DNA of 64,000 nucleotides from Fimbriimonas sp. (GTDB taxonomy: Bacteria > Armatimonadota > Fimbriimonadia > Fimbriimonadales > Fimbriimonadaceae), in NCBI GenBank assembly GCA_031292555.1, contig JARLGV010000130.1, positions 53,604-117,603 of the forward strand, written 5' to 3'. Numbering within the stretch: position 1 is the stretch's first letter; each line of letters opens with the position of its first letter. Shown here one piece after another: positions 48,612 to 57,858 of this stretch. Position numbers and translations under genes: made by a program. The notes beneath the pieces are model-generated. The model worked only from the letters and a program-made list of their open reading frames with translations, searched no databases and was not told where the DNA came from.

Positions 48612-48649
48612 CTGCGTCCGCCGCGTAGACCTCCGCGTCCGCTGCGTTG
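48612..48649. repeat. Short direct repeat, GCGTCCGCYGCG, period 20
   Basis: GCGTCCGCCGCG (48614-48625) and GCGTCCGCTGCG (48634-48645) are separated by 20 bases. This resembles the intergenic 'CGCGGACGCAGAGG' style repeats seen in several soil bacterial phyla. Here it sits in the divergent gap between DUF3592 and the permease. Confidence 0.4.
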
Positions 48650-48756
48650 CAATCCGGATGAATTGTAGAGGGTTCGCGCAGGATGCAGGAGCACTTACCG
48701 GTCGCGGGGTGAAAGATCTAGAATGGAACCGGCAGGATAGCGGAGGTTTTGGCGCG

Positions 48757-50127
48757 ATGCTGGAACGGATCTTCAACCTTCGGGCGCTTGGATCGAGCGC
48801 TCGGATAGAGGTGATCGGCGGGATCACCACATTCGTCACGATGGCCTATATCATCGTGCTGAACCCGGCGATACTTTCAGCCGCAGGCATTCCGGCGGGG
48901 GCAAGCACCGTCGCGACCATCCTCACCGCCGCCTTTGGCTCGATCGTCATGGCGTTTGTCGCCAACCGGCCGTATGCGGTAGCGCCCTACATGGGGGAAA
49001 ACGCCTTCATCGCGTTCGGTTTGAGTACGTTGGCGGTTCCGATCACCTGGCAGATGCGGCTGGGAACCGTGTTTGTCGCGGGCGTCCTGTTTCTCGTGCT
49101 GACCCTATTTGGGGCGCGGCAGTGGCTGGCCAAGTCGATCTCGACCAGCTTGAAGCACGCCTTCTCGGTTGGAATCGGCCTCTTCCTCGCCTTCATCGGT
49201 CTGTACGAAACCGGCATCGTCGTCAGCGGCATCGAAGGGAGGCCGGCGGCGCTGGCCGATCAGAAGGCAGGTTTTCTCTCCAACCCGGCGGTTCCGCTCA
49301 AGATCGGCCACTTCGAGGACCCCAAGGTGTTGCTGGCGATCGGCGGGTTCTTGCTGATCGCGATCCTGCTTCAGCGCAGGGTTTACGGCGCCATTCTCAT
49401 CGGGATGGTCGTCGTGTCGGTATGCGGAGGGCTCTTAGGCTTGGCGCCGGCGCCAACCAGGGTGGCGGCGTTGCCGTTCACCGGCCAATACAGCCTCAGT
49501 CCGATCGCGTTCAAGCTCGACCTCGTCAACATCTGGAGCCTCGCGTTGGCGCCCGTGATTTTGACGCTGCTGATCATGTCGCTTCTCGACACCACCGGCA
49601 CCCTTGTTGGCCTGAGTGTCCAGTCGAAGTCGAAGTACGATTTGTCGGCCGACCTCCAGCGCCCCATGCTGGTCGACTCGATCTCCTGCATCTTCGCCGG
49701 ACTGGTCGGTACATCGACTTCAGGCGTCTTCATCGAGTCCGCGACCGGAATCCGGGAGGGCGCCAAGACCGGCCTTGCCGCGTTGGTCGTTGGCCTGCTC
49801 TTCCTCGTCTCCCTGTTCTTCATCCCGCTCGTCACGCCGCTCCAGTCCCTTGGCTTCGCCTATGGCCCCGCTTTGATCATCGTCGGCTTGCTGATGCTGT
49901 CGTCGAGCAAGCACATCGCGTTCGACGACTTCACCGAATCGGTCCCCGCATTCGCCACTATTGCGATGATGGTGTTCACCTACAACATCGCAAACGGACT
50001 GACCGCCGGGCTGATTCTGAGCCCGGTGATGAAGCTGGCCGGCGGCAAGTACAGGGATGTAACCCCCGGCTCGGTCCTCCTGGGCGTGCTGTGCCTGACC
50101 TACTATTTGTTCGGCCTACGGCACTAA
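48757..50127 (+). CDS. NCS2-family purine permease (AzgA type)
   Basis: This 456-residue transporter of the nucleobase:cation symporter 2 (AzgA-like) type has about 12 hydrophobic helices. Visible motifs are GGITTFVTMAYIIVLNP, 'PYMGENAFIAFG', 'FSVGIGLFLAFIGLYETGI' and TSTSGVFIESATGIREG. Substrates are probably adenine, guanine or hypoxanthine by proton symport. The start at ATG 48757 is supported by CGGAGG (48741-48746). The longer frame to 48658 is unlikely, since the family begins near the first helix. No purine catabolic genes are adjacent. Confidence 0.9.
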   Translation: MLERIFNLRALGSSARIEVIGGITTFVTMAYIIVLNPAILSAAGIPAGASTVATILTAAFGSIVMAFVANRPYAVAPYMGENAFIAFGLSTLAVPITWQMRLGTVFVAGVLFLVLTLFGARQWLAKSISTSLKHAFSVGIGLFLAFIGLYETGIVVSGIEGRPAALADQKAGFLSNPAVPLKIGHFEDPKVLLAIGGFLLIAILLQRRVYGAILIGMVVVSVCGGLLGLAPAPTRVAALPFTGQYSLSPIAFKLDLVNIWSLALAPVILTLLIMSLLDTTGTLVGLSVQSKSKYDLSADLQRPMLVDSISCIFAGLVGTSTSGVFIESATGIREGAKTGLAALVVGLLFLVSLFFIPLVTPLQSLGFAYGPALIIVGLLMLSSSKHIAFDDFTESVPAFATIAMMVFTYNIANGLTAGLILSPVMKLAGGKYRDVTPGSVLLGVLCLTYYLFGLRH

Positions 50128-50227
50128 GTCAACGCTCCGCAATTCCAGACCAAACCCATCGGGCGCGGCGGAATCTCTACGTTCGCCGCGTTGAATTCCG
50201 GAAGAACGGGGAGGGCGCGTTGGGGAT

Positions 50228-52120
50228 TCAGTTGAGCGCGCCCCGGTCCAGGCGTAGGATGTCGGTGGCGGCGGCGTAGAGGGCCTCTACGAACTCGCTG
50301 ATGAAGTACCGGCCCCTGCGCTTGGCTTCGCCATACCACGGGTTCATCAGAACGGACCGAAGCAAGAATACGCCTTGGCCTTCATATTCGTCATGCGAGA
50401 CCCCCAGGCGGTCGACGAAGGAGGACACCGTCTGGAGCGAGTACTGGTTGGGCTGAAGGGTGGTCCGACTCAGAAAGAACGGCTGATCGTACACGTGACG
50501 GCCGCTTCGGTTGGAGATGGTGAAGCAGTCGTAGATGCGACGGTTGAAGTCGTTTAGCATCGCGAGAGAGTGGATCTCGTTCGAGCGGAAGGCGAAGCAT
50601 ACGATGTTGGATCCGGGTGCGGAAAGCGGCACCGCTTGGATGCCTCCGTTCTCGCAAAGCTGGGGGTACTCGACGAGCAGCGCATGAAGCTCGCATGCAC
50701 TGTGGACACTCAGTTCCATCAACTGCCCGTGTCCCTTTCGGTCCAGCGGAATGAGCGTATGGCTCAGCCAGACGGAAGCGGCAGCCGCGCCCGGCTTGCT
50801 GCCCTCGATAATGTAGACGCCAACGCTCTCGGACCCGCGTTCGGCGTCGACGTCGCCGACTCCGCTCTCAATGTACGGTGCGTCCTGACGGGCAAGCGGC
50901 TTGACGACGTCCGACTTGAAGCAGATCGCGCCCGCCGGATAGGGAACGTATCCCAGCTTGTGGGGATCGATCGTGACCGAGTCGCACTCGTTCAGCGCTG
51001 TCAGCGCCTCATACGATTGTTCCAACGGTGGCTCGTGGGTGATGTCGACCGAACGTCCCTTCACCTGCACCGTCGATACCGTTTTCTTCTGAAATCCCGG
51101 TTCCGGCAGAATCACGGTTCGGAAATAGCCGCCGTAAGCCGCGTCGGCATGAATCCAGAAGCTCTGACTCCTCTCCGCCCGCAACTCCACGACTTTGTGA
51201 ACGGGGTCGATCGCTCCCTCTTCGGTGGTTCCAACAACCGGCACGACTGCGATCACGTGGTCGCCCCGCTCATCGATCTCGTCCAGCTTGCTTCGCAGGT
51301 CGTCGATATCCATGCGAAAGTCGCGATCAACGCGCACACTGATCAATGAACGACGGCCCAGTCCCAGAACGTCGAGTGCCTTCCGGATCGAGTAGTGCTG
51401 CGTTTCCGGCGCCAAAACGTAGGGCTGCGAGTTGATCCTCGCGAGGACTCTTGAGAAGCCTTTTTCCACGACGTTATGCTCGGCGAGCAGATAGGCTTGT
51501 ATGACCTCTTCGCACGGCGCCTCGCGGAAGACGGCCTCCAGCGCATGAAACGCGGTGTCCGGCGGGCAGCCGAAATCCGGGCTGTCGGGCGGCAAGCCGA
51601 GCGCCTGACGCATATCGCGGATGACCAGGGGCAGGTACTTGACCGTCCTCGCCATCCACAGCCCCTCCAGGTTGGCGATCGTGCCGCCGGACGTCAGATG
51701 CGCCCAACTCGAATCGCCATAGCCGACCATGCGCGCGATCATCTGCGCCGCCTCGATCTCCAGGCGCACCGTGACGGGAGCAGCCTCCGATGTGACGTTG
51801 TTCGGGTTGTAGAGCATCGCGGCAAAGTAGCCGGCGATCGAGGGCATGGTCTGCTCCGACAGCATATGGGCGGCGTAGCGCGGGCTGTGGAACGGGAAGT
51901 CGGCCTTCAGCTTGGCAAGCAGTTCGAAGAGGCGGTCGTCGAAGCGGTCCTGAAAGTGCTCTCCCGCCCGGCGATTCTCCGCGTCGATGACCAGGCCGTC
52001 TTCAGGAAAGTAGTTGCGGCGCCACGAGTAGTAGTCCTGGAGAATCTTGCCAATGCACGCGCCGAACCAATCGCCGTTTTCGCCCTTCGGACCGGCAAAC
52101 CATGCCGAGACCTCACTCAC
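50228..52120 (-). CDS. Group II PLP-dependent decarboxylase
   Basis: This 630-residue aromatic-amino-acid or glutamate decarboxylase-type protein has AAHMLSEQTMPSIAGYFAAML near the N-terminus, 'GGTIANLEGLWMAR', 'HADAAYGGYF' and the PLP lysine in DSVTIDPHKLGYVPYPAGAI. The length and the C-terminal extension resemble tyrosine or DOPA-type decarboxylases of bacteria, but the substrate cannot be fixed. It starts with GTG at 52120, with GGGAG 8 nt upstream. No amino-acid antiporter is adjacent. Confidence 0.87.
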   Translation of the reverse strand: MSEVSAWFAGPKGENGDWFGACIGKILQDYYSWRRNYFPEDGLVIDAENRRAGEHFQDRFDDRLFELLAKLKADFPFHSPRYAAHMLSEQTMPSIAGYFAAMLYNPNNVTSEAAPVTVRLEIEAAQMIARMVGYGDSSWAHLTSGGTIANLEGLWMARTVKYLPLVIRDMRQALGLPPDSPDFGCPPDTAFHALEAVFREAPCEEVIQAYLLAEHNVVEKGFSRVLARINSQPYVLAPETQHYSIRKALDVLGLGRRSLISVRVDRDFRMDIDDLRSKLDEIDERGDHVIAVVPVVGTTEEGAIDPVHKVVELRAERSQSFWIHADAAYGGYFRTVILPEPGFQKKTVSTVQVKGRSVDITHEPPLEQSYEALTALNECDSVTIDPHKLGYVPYPAGAICFKSDVVKPLARQDAPYIESGVGDVDAERGSESVGVYIIEGSKPGAAAASVWLSHTLIPLDRKGHGQLMELSVHSACELHALLVEYPQLCENGGIQAVPLSAPGSNIVCFAFRSNEIHSLAMLNDFNRRIYDCFTISNRSGRHVYDQPFFLSRTTLQPNQYSLQTVSSFVDRLGVSHDEYEGQGVFLLRSVLMNPWYGEAKRRGRYFISEFVEALYAAATDILRLDRGALN

Positions 52121-52269
52121 GCCGAGGCTCCCGGACAGTGAAATCCACTGCCATCACTGGCCAAACTCGTCTGCATCGTTGCATGTCCCTGCCTTGCTTC
52201 AGCGCAAAGCTCCAAACCACCCTTATGATCGAATGAAGGCGCGGTTGTTCCCGGTAGCCATACCAGCCT

Positions 52270-53376
52270 CTAGTCGTAGCGACAGTATTCGTCGACCGCC
52301 CACATGAAACCGCGCAGAGACTCCAGGCTCGTTCCGGCCGAAACCGAGCCGCAAGTGGTCACCGAAAGGCCGCCGTCGGCACCGACGGCGGCAAAGTCGC
52401 GTTTCACCTCGGCGACCACACCCTCGAGGCCCTTGTTTCGCACCGTGTTGGGCGCAACCTCGCCATGGATCTGGGTGTCCGGCATGTTGCGCCGAATCAA
52501 CTCGGCCGGCAAGGTCGGTCCGAAATTCACCCCGTGGAACCCGAGCGCGGCGAGAAGTGGGAGGAGATGGCGCATCTCGGAATCCGAGTGCTGATACCGA
52601 TAGTCTTCCGGGTTCGGCGCGAATGCGTCGAAAACGCGCTTCATACCTGGCAGGCAAAACTCCTCGTAGAGGCTTGGCGAGTAGAGCGCGCAATTGTCGT
52701 CCAGCCAGTAGTAGCCGCGATGCTCAACGCCAGTCTCGGCGGCGAGGACTCGGTGGTACCGGACGATGATGTCGGCCAAAACCGCGAAGAAACGGCCCAT
52801 TTCGGTCGGGTAATCGATGATCCAGTACATCGTGTTCATCGTGCCGAGAATCGAGGTGGCCTGAGTCGCCAGACCCCGGCTTCCGGCGGTGCGGACGAGC
52901 TTCGACCCGTCTGCCCCTGGTCCAGCCTTGGCGACTTGGCCGCCGGTGGAGAACATGAGGCTCCTAAGATGTGCGTCCGACCAACTTTCGATTTCGGCAA
53001 GCCGATCGCTGACCTGGTCGATCGTCGAGAACCCTGGTTCCAACCAGGGGGTTCCCCCCTCCACGATCTCGCGCCGTGAGCCCATGACCTCCTCGATCCT
53101 TAGAATCGGAGGCAAGTCGACCGTCTCGGAAAAGAAGCGCTTTCCAAGCACCTCCTCGCACCGGTCGTTGCACTGCCGATTCACGTCCGCGCGGTAGGAC
53201 GCGTTGGAGAAATACTCGACCGTACTCGGGACCTTCATCTCCTCCAGCAGCCAATGATCGTCGACCGAGAGCTCGATCGGCGCCCGGGGTTTGTCGGTTC
53301 GAAACGGCTTGTTTTGGCTGAGTTCGTTTTCGCGCCAGAACAACTCCAGATCGAACGTGGGAGCACGCAAATGCAT
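52270..53376 (-). CDS. Stand-alone UROD-like protein (HSDS type)
   Basis: This is a sixth UROD-superfamily protein (368 residues), far from the operon at 23-30 kb. At the zinc-motif strand it reads RYQHSDSEMRHLLP, so the Cys is missing. 'FGPTLPAELIRRNMP' and 'TCGSVSAGTS' mark the barrel end. It is separated by 149 bases from the decarboxylase gene upstream of its stop. It may act on a substrate without needing zinc, like the Asp-type copies at 24355 and 28671. Confidence 0.75.
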   Translation of the reverse strand: MHLRAPTFDLELFWRENELSQNKPFRTDKPRAPIELSVDDHWLLEEMKVPSTVEYFSNASYRADVNRQCNDRCEEVLGKRFFSETVDLPPILRIEEVMGSRREIVEGGTPWLEPGFSTIDQVSDRLAEIESWSDAHLRSLMFSTGGQVAKAGPGADGSKLVRTAGSRGLATQATSILGTMNTMYWIIDYPTEMGRFFAVLADIIVRYHRVLAAETGVEHRGYYWLDDNCALYSPSLYEEFCLPGMKRVFDAFAPNPEDYRYQHSDSEMRHLLPLLAALGFHGVNFGPTLPAELIRRNMPDTQIHGEVAPNTVRNKGLEGVVAEVKRDFAAVGADGGLSVTTCGSVSAGTSLESLRGFMWAVDEYCRYD

Positions 53377-53635
53377 GGGGATTCGTGGAGATTACCTAGT
53401 GACAAACCTTGTTGCTAATCAACTTGCACAATCGGGGTTTGGCGGCTGTGCTAATCTATCCTATGGGTGGTCTATCCGCTCCCAACGGGGTTGTTTTTGT
53501 GACAGGAACAAGGCAGAAAACACTTGATCGAACTCGCCCGGCGTCCCGTCGAACCTCAGTCGAAAGCCCACCAAGATCCGCTCGTTCGCACGACGGCGCA
53601 ACGCCTCAATCCCCACGCCGGGAGGCACTCTCTTA
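53377..53635. promoter_or_regulatory. Divergent region upstream of the DUF6754 operon
   Basis: This is a 259-base gap between two divergent genes. It holds GGGAGG (about 53619-53624), the ribosome site of the downstream gene. I see no clear promoter or small gene. Confidence 0.4.
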
Positions 53636-54580
53636 ATGCAATATTACGACACAGGGTATCTGCAGATACTCCTTGTAGTGGTGCTCGTCGCCTTTATCCT
53701 CTACAACATCACCCGTGCCAAACAAGGCAAGTCTTTGTTCATCCGGCGCATCGCCGGATTGAACGCCATTGAAGAGGCGGTTGGGCGGTCGACAGAAATG
53801 GGACGCCCTGTCCTGATGGTGCCTGGCCTCAGTGTCCTCGGTCCAGTCGGCATCCAAGCGGTCAACATCTTTGCGTACATCACGCGAAAAGCGGCCAAGT
53901 TCGGGACGCCGATCCGCATGTGCTTGGCCGATCCCGCCCTATACAGCGTTGCTCAAGAGATCATCCGGGACGTGTACCAGTCCGAAGGAATCCCAGACCA
54001 GTACGACTCCACGTCCGTGCGGTTCATCAGCGACCGGCAATTTGCGTTCGCAGCCGGCGTGGTTGGAACGATCATGCGCGAAAAGGTCGCGGCGTGCTTC
54101 CTGATGGGCGACTGGTACGCAGAATCGCTCATCCTTGCCGAGTCCGCAAACGAGATCGGCGCGATCCAGGTTGCCGCGTCGACAATCACTACCCAGACCC
54201 CGTTCCTCATCGCGGCGTGCGACTATGTTCTCATTGGCGACGAGTTCTATGCGGCGAGCGCCTACCTTTCCCGCGAACCGGTCCTCGTGGGCAGTTTGAT
54301 CGGACAGGACTGGTCCAAGATGCTCATCGCAGGCGTCATCCTCGCCCTCACCGCGCAGGCGTCCTTCGAAAAGGCGTTCGTCCAGCAGACATTCAAAGAG
54401 TCGCAGAAGGGCGATCGGCAGATTTGGACGAGGGAGGACATCACTCCGCGCCTCAAAAAGAAGAGCGAACTCCTTGAATTCAGGTTGTTCCACCCCCACG
54501 ATCCCGAGGCGGTCTTTCCAAAGCGTGACAAGATCAAACTGCAGCCTTGGGAGAAGGATGACACCGGAGGCAGTCAATGA
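53636..54580 (+). CDS. DUF6754-like membrane protein
   Basis: This 314-residue protein has one N-terminal helix (LQILLVVVLVAFILYNI, about residues 9-25). A large soluble domain follows ('RRIAGLNAIEEAVGRSTEMGRPVLMVPGL'), then a second hydrophobic segment (MLIAGVILALTAQASF, about residues 230-245) and a charged tail. It resembles the DUF6754 family by the GRSTEMGRPVL motif; no role is known. The first gene of the four-gene operon, it overlaps the next by 4 nt (ATGA). Start ATG 53636 has GGGAGG 11 nt upstream. Confidence 0.7.
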   Translation: MQYYDTGYLQILLVVVLVAFILYNITRAKQGKSLFIRRIAGLNAIEEAVGRSTEMGRPVLMVPGLSVLGPVGIQAVNIFAYITRKAAKFGTPIRMCLADPALYSVAQEIIRDVYQSEGIPDQYDSTSVRFISDRQFAFAAGVVGTIMREKVAACFLMGDWYAESLILAESANEIGAIQVAASTITTQTPFLIAACDYVLIGDEFYAASAYLSREPVLVGSLIGQDWSKMLIAGVILALTAQASFEKAFVQQTFKESQKGDRQIWTREDITPRLKKKSELLEFRLFHPHDPEAVFPKRDKIKLQPWEKDDTGGSQ

Positions 54581-55497
54581 ACCTCCTAGCGCAACTCCCC
54601 ACCCCAACAAACTTCTGGATGTCGCCTAACGGCTCGACGCTCCTCTGGATCGAGATCATCGGTGCGTTCGTCCTGGGTTTTGCCGCTATCTTCGGACTTT
54701 CCTATCTGCCGAAGAATCTGCGAAAACCCCTCATCGGTATCGCAACGTTCTTGGGCGGCCTGTATTTCATGCTCCACTACCTGTGGCCGACCGCTCAGGA
54801 CTATTCGAAAGATCAAGTTCCCAAGGGAGCGGTCGAGGGTGTCAGTTTCTGGCTGCAGTACTCGCTGCCGACGGTGATGAACTTCAACCAGGTTCTTAGC
54901 GGTTTGTTGCTGGGCCTCGGCATCGCCTCTCTTCTGCGGATTCACGCGGAGAGGGTGGCTAAGAGGCATCCGGACTGGATGTACTCGCTGACGCTGATCG
55001 TCTGCATGGGGTTGATGGCCATCTTCGGGCTGCTGGATTGGGCCAGTGCGATCGGGCCGGGCCAAGCCAAACAGGTCGCCGACCACCCAGGATTCGTGAA
55101 CTTCGCCTACAACTTCTTATTCGGCGGTCTGTTCGTGAACCTTGACGCGGTGATGTATTCCATGATCGCGTTCTTCATCTACAGTGCCGCCTATCGCTCG
55201 TTCCGGCTTCGCTCGATCGAATCGGCCGTCCTGCTCGGAACCGCAGTCCTCATCATGTTGAGCTTGATGGGCGGCGTGATGGTCGGCTGGGACAAGGTCG
55301 TCGATATGCTTGGCGGCTCCGGCCACGGGGCGGTCGCCGAGTTCATGTCGAATCTCCGGCTTGGGGCCATCAAGGACTGGGTTCAGAACAACATGCAGAG
55401 CCCAAGCATACGGGCCATCGAGTTCGGCCTCGCGGTCGGCGTATTGGCGATGTCACTGAGACTTTGGCTTGGAATCGAGAAGGGGATTAACGGCTAA
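54577..55497 (+). CDS. Polytopic membrane protein of the DUF6754 operon
   Basis: A 306-residue protein with about seven or eight hydrophobic helices (for example LLWIEIIGAFVLGFAAIFGL and LIVCMGLMAIFGLLDWA). I do not recognise a family. It overlaps the preceding gene by 4 nt and the next by one base, so the operon is translated together. It might form the channel or scaffold part of a membrane complex with its three neighbours. Inference only. Confidence 0.6.
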   Translation: MNLLAQLPTPTNFWMSPNGSTLLWIEIIGAFVLGFAAIFGLSYLPKNLRKPLIGIATFLGGLYFMLHYLWPTAQDYSKDQVPKGAVEGVSFWLQYSLPTVMNFNQVLSGLLLGLGIASLLRIHAERVAKRHPDWMYSLTLIVCMGLMAIFGLLDWASAIGPGQAKQVADHPGFVNFAYNFLFGGLFVNLDAVMYSMIAFFIYSAAYRSFRLRSIESAVLLGTAVLIMLSLMGGVMVGWDKVVDMLGGSGHGAVAEFMSNLRLGAIKDWVQNNMQSPSIRAIEFGLAVGVLAMSLRLWLGIEKGING

Positions 55498-56474
55498 TGG
55501 ACGATCCGCAAGTCAAACCACAAATGTCGTTGGGCGCCAAACTCCAGTCGGTCAAACGGCATGTACTCTATCTGACGCTATTCGGCGTCGTCTCTCTGTC
55601 GCTGATACTCTCGCATCTGTTCTCGATTCAGGTGCCCTCGCAGCCTCAGGAATACACAAAGGAAGCCTATAAGCTCATCCGCAACCTTCACGAAGGGGAC
55701 ACGATCGTGATCGACACGGGTGCGACAAACGCATCCCGAGGCGAGAACGGCGGCCAGATGGAAGCCCTCCTTCGCATGTGCATGCGCGAGAAGGTCAAGT
55801 TCGTCATGTACTCATACGTCGAGCCGCAGTGCATCGAGGTCGCGAGGGCGATGATCGCCAACATCAACCTCGAGCGGAGCAAAGCGAATCCGCCGGAGCC
55901 GGCCTATAAGGAGTGGGATGACTTTGTCATCCTCGGCTTCTTCCCAGACGGCGCTACGATGCTGCAAACCGCCGCGGCGAACATTCGAGACGCATGGGGC
56001 AACAAGAAGGCCAAGGATCCCAGCGGCGCCGAAAGGAGTGTATTCGAGTCGCCTGTACTCCAGAACATCAAGAAGATCGAGGACATCAAAGTGTACGTCG
56101 GCATCTCGCCGACAAACATCATGGCGACGATCGTCGGACGCGTCGGGAAGCGAGTGCCGATCATCTCGATGATCGCCGGCGTCATGTTCCCGGAGCAGTT
56201 CAACTACTATAAATCCGGTCAGCTTGCCGGCCTCCTCAACGGCCTTGTCGGCGCGGTCGAGATGGAGAACCTGATGCAGAACGGCATCGACTCTCAAGGG
56301 GTCGCCGGAGGGAAAGCAGAGGGTCCGCCAATCGCCGCCCCGTTCCCGGGTGAGATTAATCTCTCACGCGGTAACAGCTACTACTTCGCATTCTGTTGCG
56401 CGATCTCCCTACTGATGCTCACCATCGTGGTCGGAAACGTCGGAATGTACCTTGAACGAAAGAGGAAGAACTGA
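55497..56474 (+). CDS. Bitopic protein with large exported domain
   Basis: The 325-residue protein has a first helix (about 24-43) and a last helix (YYFAFCCAISLLMLTIVVG, near the end) enclosing about 250 soluble residues. The soluble part includes 'YKLIRNLHEGDTIVIDTG', 'VKFVMYSYVEPQCIEVARAM' and 'FVILGFFPDGATMLQTAAAN', and resembles a Rossmann-like fold without a known name. It overlaps both neighbours by one base. A component of the four-gene membrane system; function unknown. Confidence 0.6.
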   Translation: MDDPQVKPQMSLGAKLQSVKRHVLYLTLFGVVSLSLILSHLFSIQVPSQPQEYTKEAYKLIRNLHEGDTIVIDTGATNASRGENGGQMEALLRMCMREKVKFVMYSYVEPQCIEVARAMIANINLERSKANPPEPAYKEWDDFVILGFFPDGATMLQTAAANIRDAWGNKKAKDPSGAERSVFESPVLQNIKKIEDIKVYVGISPTNIMATIVGRVGKRVPIISMIAGVMFPEQFNYYKSGQLAGLLNGLVGAVEMENLMQNGIDSQGVAGGKAEGPPIAAPFPGEINLSRGNSYYFAFCCAISLLMLTIVVGNVGMYLERKRKN

Positions 56475-57247
56475 TGGCAATGACGTTCGACGATCCCACC
56501 TATAATTTTATCAAGGTAACTGCCGGCGCCCTTGTGACCCTCGGTATCTATACGATCCTCTACAAGGAAACGAAGATCTACCGTTTCCTGGAGCACATGT
56601 TCCTGGGCCTGGCAGCCGGCCTTTCCGTTACGCTCCTCTGGAAGAACACGCTATACGACATGTGGTGGAGTCCAATGGTCGGCAAGACCGGGGATAAGCC
56701 GACCGAATGGAACCAAAACGGTCACTGGGCTTGGGTGCTCATGATTCCGTTGGCCGCCATGGCGTATACGATCTTCAGCCGGAAGCACAACTGGATGAGC
56801 CGAATTCCGATCGGCATCCTCATCGGTATCGCCGCCGGACAGACGTTTCAGTTCTGGTTCAGCCAATATGGAGGCCAGATCGAAAACTCGATCAAGCCAG
56901 TCATCCCGACCACTTGGGATCGGCTGACCGTCCCGCCGAAGGCGGGCCTGCCGCCTGACGCGGTAAGCACGATCAACAACCACGTTTACTTCTCGCAAGC
57001 GATCAATAACGTGGTGTTCATCGTGACCCTGCTTTGCGCATTGAGCTACTTCATCTTCTGCACCGAGTACAAGGCCAAGTTCCTGATGCGGATGTCGACC
57101 TCAGGAAGGATCCTCCTTATGGTCGGATTCGGGGCAATCTTCGGAACGACGATCATGACTCGCTTCGCGCTGTTCATCGACCGCATGTACTTCGTGTGGG
57201 TCGAGTGGCTCTTCCAGAGTATCCCGCGCATGCTCCACGGCGGCTAG
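56474..57247 (+). CDS. Membrane protein, last gene of the DUF6754 operon
   Basis: A 257-residue polytopic membrane protein with about six helices (for example VTAGALVTLGIYTILYKET, then VFIVTLLCALSYFIFC). No family recognised. It starts one base inside the previous stop and is followed by the strong terminator at 57260. The end of transcription here confirms that the operon is four genes long. Confidence 0.6.
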   Translation: MAMTFDDPTYNFIKVTAGALVTLGIYTILYKETKIYRFLEHMFLGLAAGLSVTLLWKNTLYDMWWSPMVGKTGDKPTEWNQNGHWAWVLMIPLAAMAYTIFSRKHNWMSRIPIGILIGIAAGQTFQFWFSQYGGQIENSIKPVIPTTWDRLTVPPKAGLPPDAVSTINNHVYFSQAINNVVFIVTLLCALSYFIFCTEYKAKFLMRMSTSGRILLMVGFGAIFGTTIMTRFALFIDRMYFVWVEWLFQSIPRMLHGG

Positions 57248-57259
57248 AATCCGCGGAAG

Positions 57260-57297
57260 ACGGGCCGAGCCCAATTGGGCTCGGCCCGTTTCTATTT
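57260..57297 (+). terminator. Intrinsic terminator of the DUF6754 operon
   Basis: ACGGGCCGAGCCCAA (57260-57274) pairs perfectly with TTGGGCTCGGCCCGT (57275-57289), followed by TTTCTATTT. The palindrome has no separate loop, so the hairpin would open to an AATT-type loop. It starts 13 nt after the stop. Confidence 0.9.
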
Positions 57298-57442
57298 CAG
57301 AGGGTAGGCGGCGACGTGATTCTAGCTAAGGCTTAGGCAACTTCCCTCACAATGGTTGTAACCACACTTCCCTCGTAATCTACTCACTTTGGTTATGGTG
57401 AGGCACTTCGGACTCGGCCACCGTATACCCATCTGGCACTAA
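57298..57442. other. Non-coding stretch
   Basis: About 145 bases between the terminator and the interrupted ORF. ACTTCCCTC occurs twice (about 57340 and 57368). No gene or RNA recognised. Confidence 0.3.
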
Positions 57443-57811
57443 ATGTCACAAACGTCCGCCTTCCACATAGTCCCGAACCGACTCTTAAGGCGCGAAGTAA
57501 TCACGATCGACATAAAGAACTGCCCAGTTGGCAACAACGTTAGGACAGCCAGGGTCTCTATGCTCTGGGACCTCCGGATGTCCCAAATCACATAAGCTAC
57601 AGCGCAAGACATATTTGTCCGGCACGAACAGGGCGTGAGCTTCTCCAGCCTGCCGAATCCGGAGAAGGTGAGGCGTCAGGCGCGAAGCGACATGGCATTG
57701 GTCCGAAAGCTTCAGGCGTTCTACGGCAAAGACAACGTGCCCACTTCGCGCGAGATCTGGGGCAACCCTATCTTCGACGAGGCGCTTGAGCGCGTGAGGC
57801 TGTTGGGGTAA
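57443..57811 (+). pseudogene. Unrecognised ORF interrupted by an in-frame TAA
   Basis: ATG at 57443 opens a frame that stops at TAA 57593-57595 after 50 codons. The same frame resumes and runs to TAA at 57811, and could restart at GTG 57635 for 58 residues. The second part has G or C at 48 of 58 third positions, like the real genes here, and reads as plausible protein (KLQAFYGKDNVPTSREIWG). The opposite-strand reading across it has a much lower third-position G+C. It may be a decayed gene or two small genes; I do not recognise it. Confidence 0.35.
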
Positions 57812-57858
57812 CCGGTCATGCTCAGCGAGGTCGCAGAACGATTCGTTCGAAGTCCGAT

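Noticed and set aside
49122..50279. A 385-codon plus-strand frame overlapping the NCS2 permease
   Set aside because: It is Arg-rich, lacks helices and is in a different frame from the clear transporter.
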